Assembly (NCBI GenBank): GCA_028622995.1
Contig: JAJQJQ010000009.1
Span: 124,001-188,000, forward strand
Reading direction: 5' to 3'
DNA: 64,000 nucleotides
Source of the DNA: Panagrolaimus kolymaensis
Lineage: Eukaryota; Nematoda; Chromadorea; Rhabditida; Panagrolaimidae
Below are positions 62,775 to 64,000 of this stretch, piece after piece (position 1 is the first letter of the stretch; each line of letters opens with the position of its first letter). The notes under the pieces are model-generated. The model saw only the letters and a list, made by a program, of their open reading frames with translations, ran no database searches and had not been told where the DNA came from. Both the position numbers and the translations under genes were made by a program.

Positions 62775-63671
62775 ATGAAGTTTGAAACTACGCTGTTCAT
62801 AAGCATTCTGCTGCTGGTATTCTTTAAATGTTATGCTTTCAAAGGATTTGTAGAGAATCTAAGTATGTTTTAATATTAACTTTTTTAAACAACTTCTTTA
62901 TTAATAAAACATATGACATCAAACTACTGCTTGCTCTATCTTCCTTTTCGGCTTTTTAATCATAGTTAGACATACAGCGGTTGAGATTATTCACAGGACA
63001 TTCTTAATTTCGTATATGTCTTATAAATGATAAAAAAGTTTTTGTTTTACGTTTTGGATTTAACATATTTTTTTAAAAAGTTTAACGAGGAGTTTATTTT
63101 TACGTGGAAATTTTTGCTATGCTTTAAATGTTGCAAACAGTACATTCAGGCTGTAAACCTGTAAAAGCATAAAAAAATTTTCGTAGCCCTGACATATAAA
63201 GTAAAAATTATTGTGAATAAATCAAAATATAACGAGGTCAAAATAATAATCCGTAGTTAAGAAGGCCACTATCATATGCCATCTGAAATGTCTTTATCCG
63301 GCGTTGCCAACATGTTATGGACCACTGAAAATAACCTTGTCATCCAATATGAAACTGGCCGCAACTCCATTGAACGTGTCGAAATTCTCTTCACTGGTTC
63401 AGCTTTTGAACTTGTTGGATTCAATTTTTCGAATACATTAACAATTAATAATAAAGACATTTCTCCATGTGAAATGAATTGTCAAGAATATTCATTTTTC
63501 TTTTACAACATATATCGCCATCCATTTATTAAATGGATGAAAAAATTAAAAATAGAATACCCTTCAATCTATTATTTTTTTGATTTATTAAAACTATTAG
63601 TAAAAGATATTGACTTAGTTGACAAATGTATTGAAAATTCGTGTTATTACCTGTGTTTAAAATTACTTTAA
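62775..63671 (+). CDS. Small secreted protein, unrecognised
   Basis: Exon 1 (62775-62862) encodes MKFETTLFISILLLVFFKC, a clear signal peptide, and ends in a GTATGT donor. Exon 2 (63262-63671) joins in phase (AA|G becomes Lys-Gly-His-Tyr-His) to give 165 residues. The mature part has a beta-rich stretch (NNLVIQYETGRNSIERVEIL) and five cysteines (SPCEMNC, DKCIENSC, YLC). It has no membrane helix after the signal. The acceptor ttaag at 63261 is weak, so exon 2 could instead start its own 131-residue protein at 63276. The function is unknown. If the species is parasitic, a secreted product of this size would be an effector candidate, which is speculation. Confidence 0.55.
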
Positions 63672-64000
63672 ATTTATGTTATTTTTGCGAGAATAGAAAA
63701 TTAATAATATTAAACAACTTTAATATGACTTTTTTAAATCAAAGATAAACATTTAAAAAAAAAGTGCTTTTATCAAATTGTAATACATAAATTTAATTTC
63801 CACAAATAAAAAATTTATTACGTCCTAGCTAACCTAAGTTTTTAGAAAAAAGGCTATACATTTTTTATACAAAATTTTTCCATGCATGTTAGGCTTTAGT
63901 TAAATGTTGTGCTTCGACGCTTCAATAATAATAATAATAGTAATCCTCATAATAAGCAATCAACGTCATTAAAGTTTATTTTTTCCTATCGTATGTATGG
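63672..64000. other. 3' flank of the secreted-protein gene
   Basis: A/T-rich, with a short (aat)n run near 63926-63940. No gene is seen before the window ends. Confidence 0.5.

Overview
The window is AT-rich nuclear DNA from a nematode. Supporting signs are an innexin, a two-pore potassium channel, a SRE-like chemoreceptor, many 45-70 bp introns ending in TTTAG/TTTCAG, and splice acceptors a few bases 5' of some start codons, as in spliced-leader trans-splicing. The species cannot be named. A Smoothened-like gene argues against Caenorhabditis, which is known to lack Smo.

Layout. 1-23.2 kb: host genes, mostly in convergent pairs. These are an SLC16-type transporter (+) facing a Ly6/uPAR-like GPI protein (-), an innexin (+) facing a K2P/TWK channel (-), and a CHH/ITP-type neuropeptide (-), followed by 6 kb with no recognisable gene. 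23.2-37.8 kb: an accessory block. A small foldback element (TE-B) is split by 14.3 kb of DNA that is flanked by a perfect 8-bp duplication (gttcctag) and bounded at each end by a nearly identical 0.93-kb hAT-like element (TE-A) in direct orientation. Between the two TE-A copies lie a truncated coding exon, an unrecognised minus-strand gene, a probable transposon-derived gene, a GPCR-like gene broken by a third small hAT-like element (TE-C) and a frameshift, and an intact 11-exon Smoothened-like gene. 37.8-64 kb: host genes again. These are a SRE-like chemoreceptor (+), a RASEF/Rab45-type EF-hand GTPase (+) facing a small coiled-coil protein (-), a 6-kb gene-poor stretch, an SH3 protein with a STAC-like C-terminus (+) facing V-ATPase subunit C (-), and a small secreted protein (+).

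Splicing. All multi-exon models were assembled by hand from both strands. In every complete model the splice phases agree and the summed coding length is a multiple of three, which supports the models.

How the genes relate. There is no operon-like spacing. Several products suit neuronal or membrane signalling (innexin, K2P channel, Ly6-like protein, CHH/ITP peptide, chemoreceptors, Smo), but nothing shows that they act together. The most unusual feature is the mobile-element architecture: it looks as if one transposition-like event, or recombination between TE-A copies, placed a 12.4-kb multigene segment, including a developmental receptor gene, inside another transposon.
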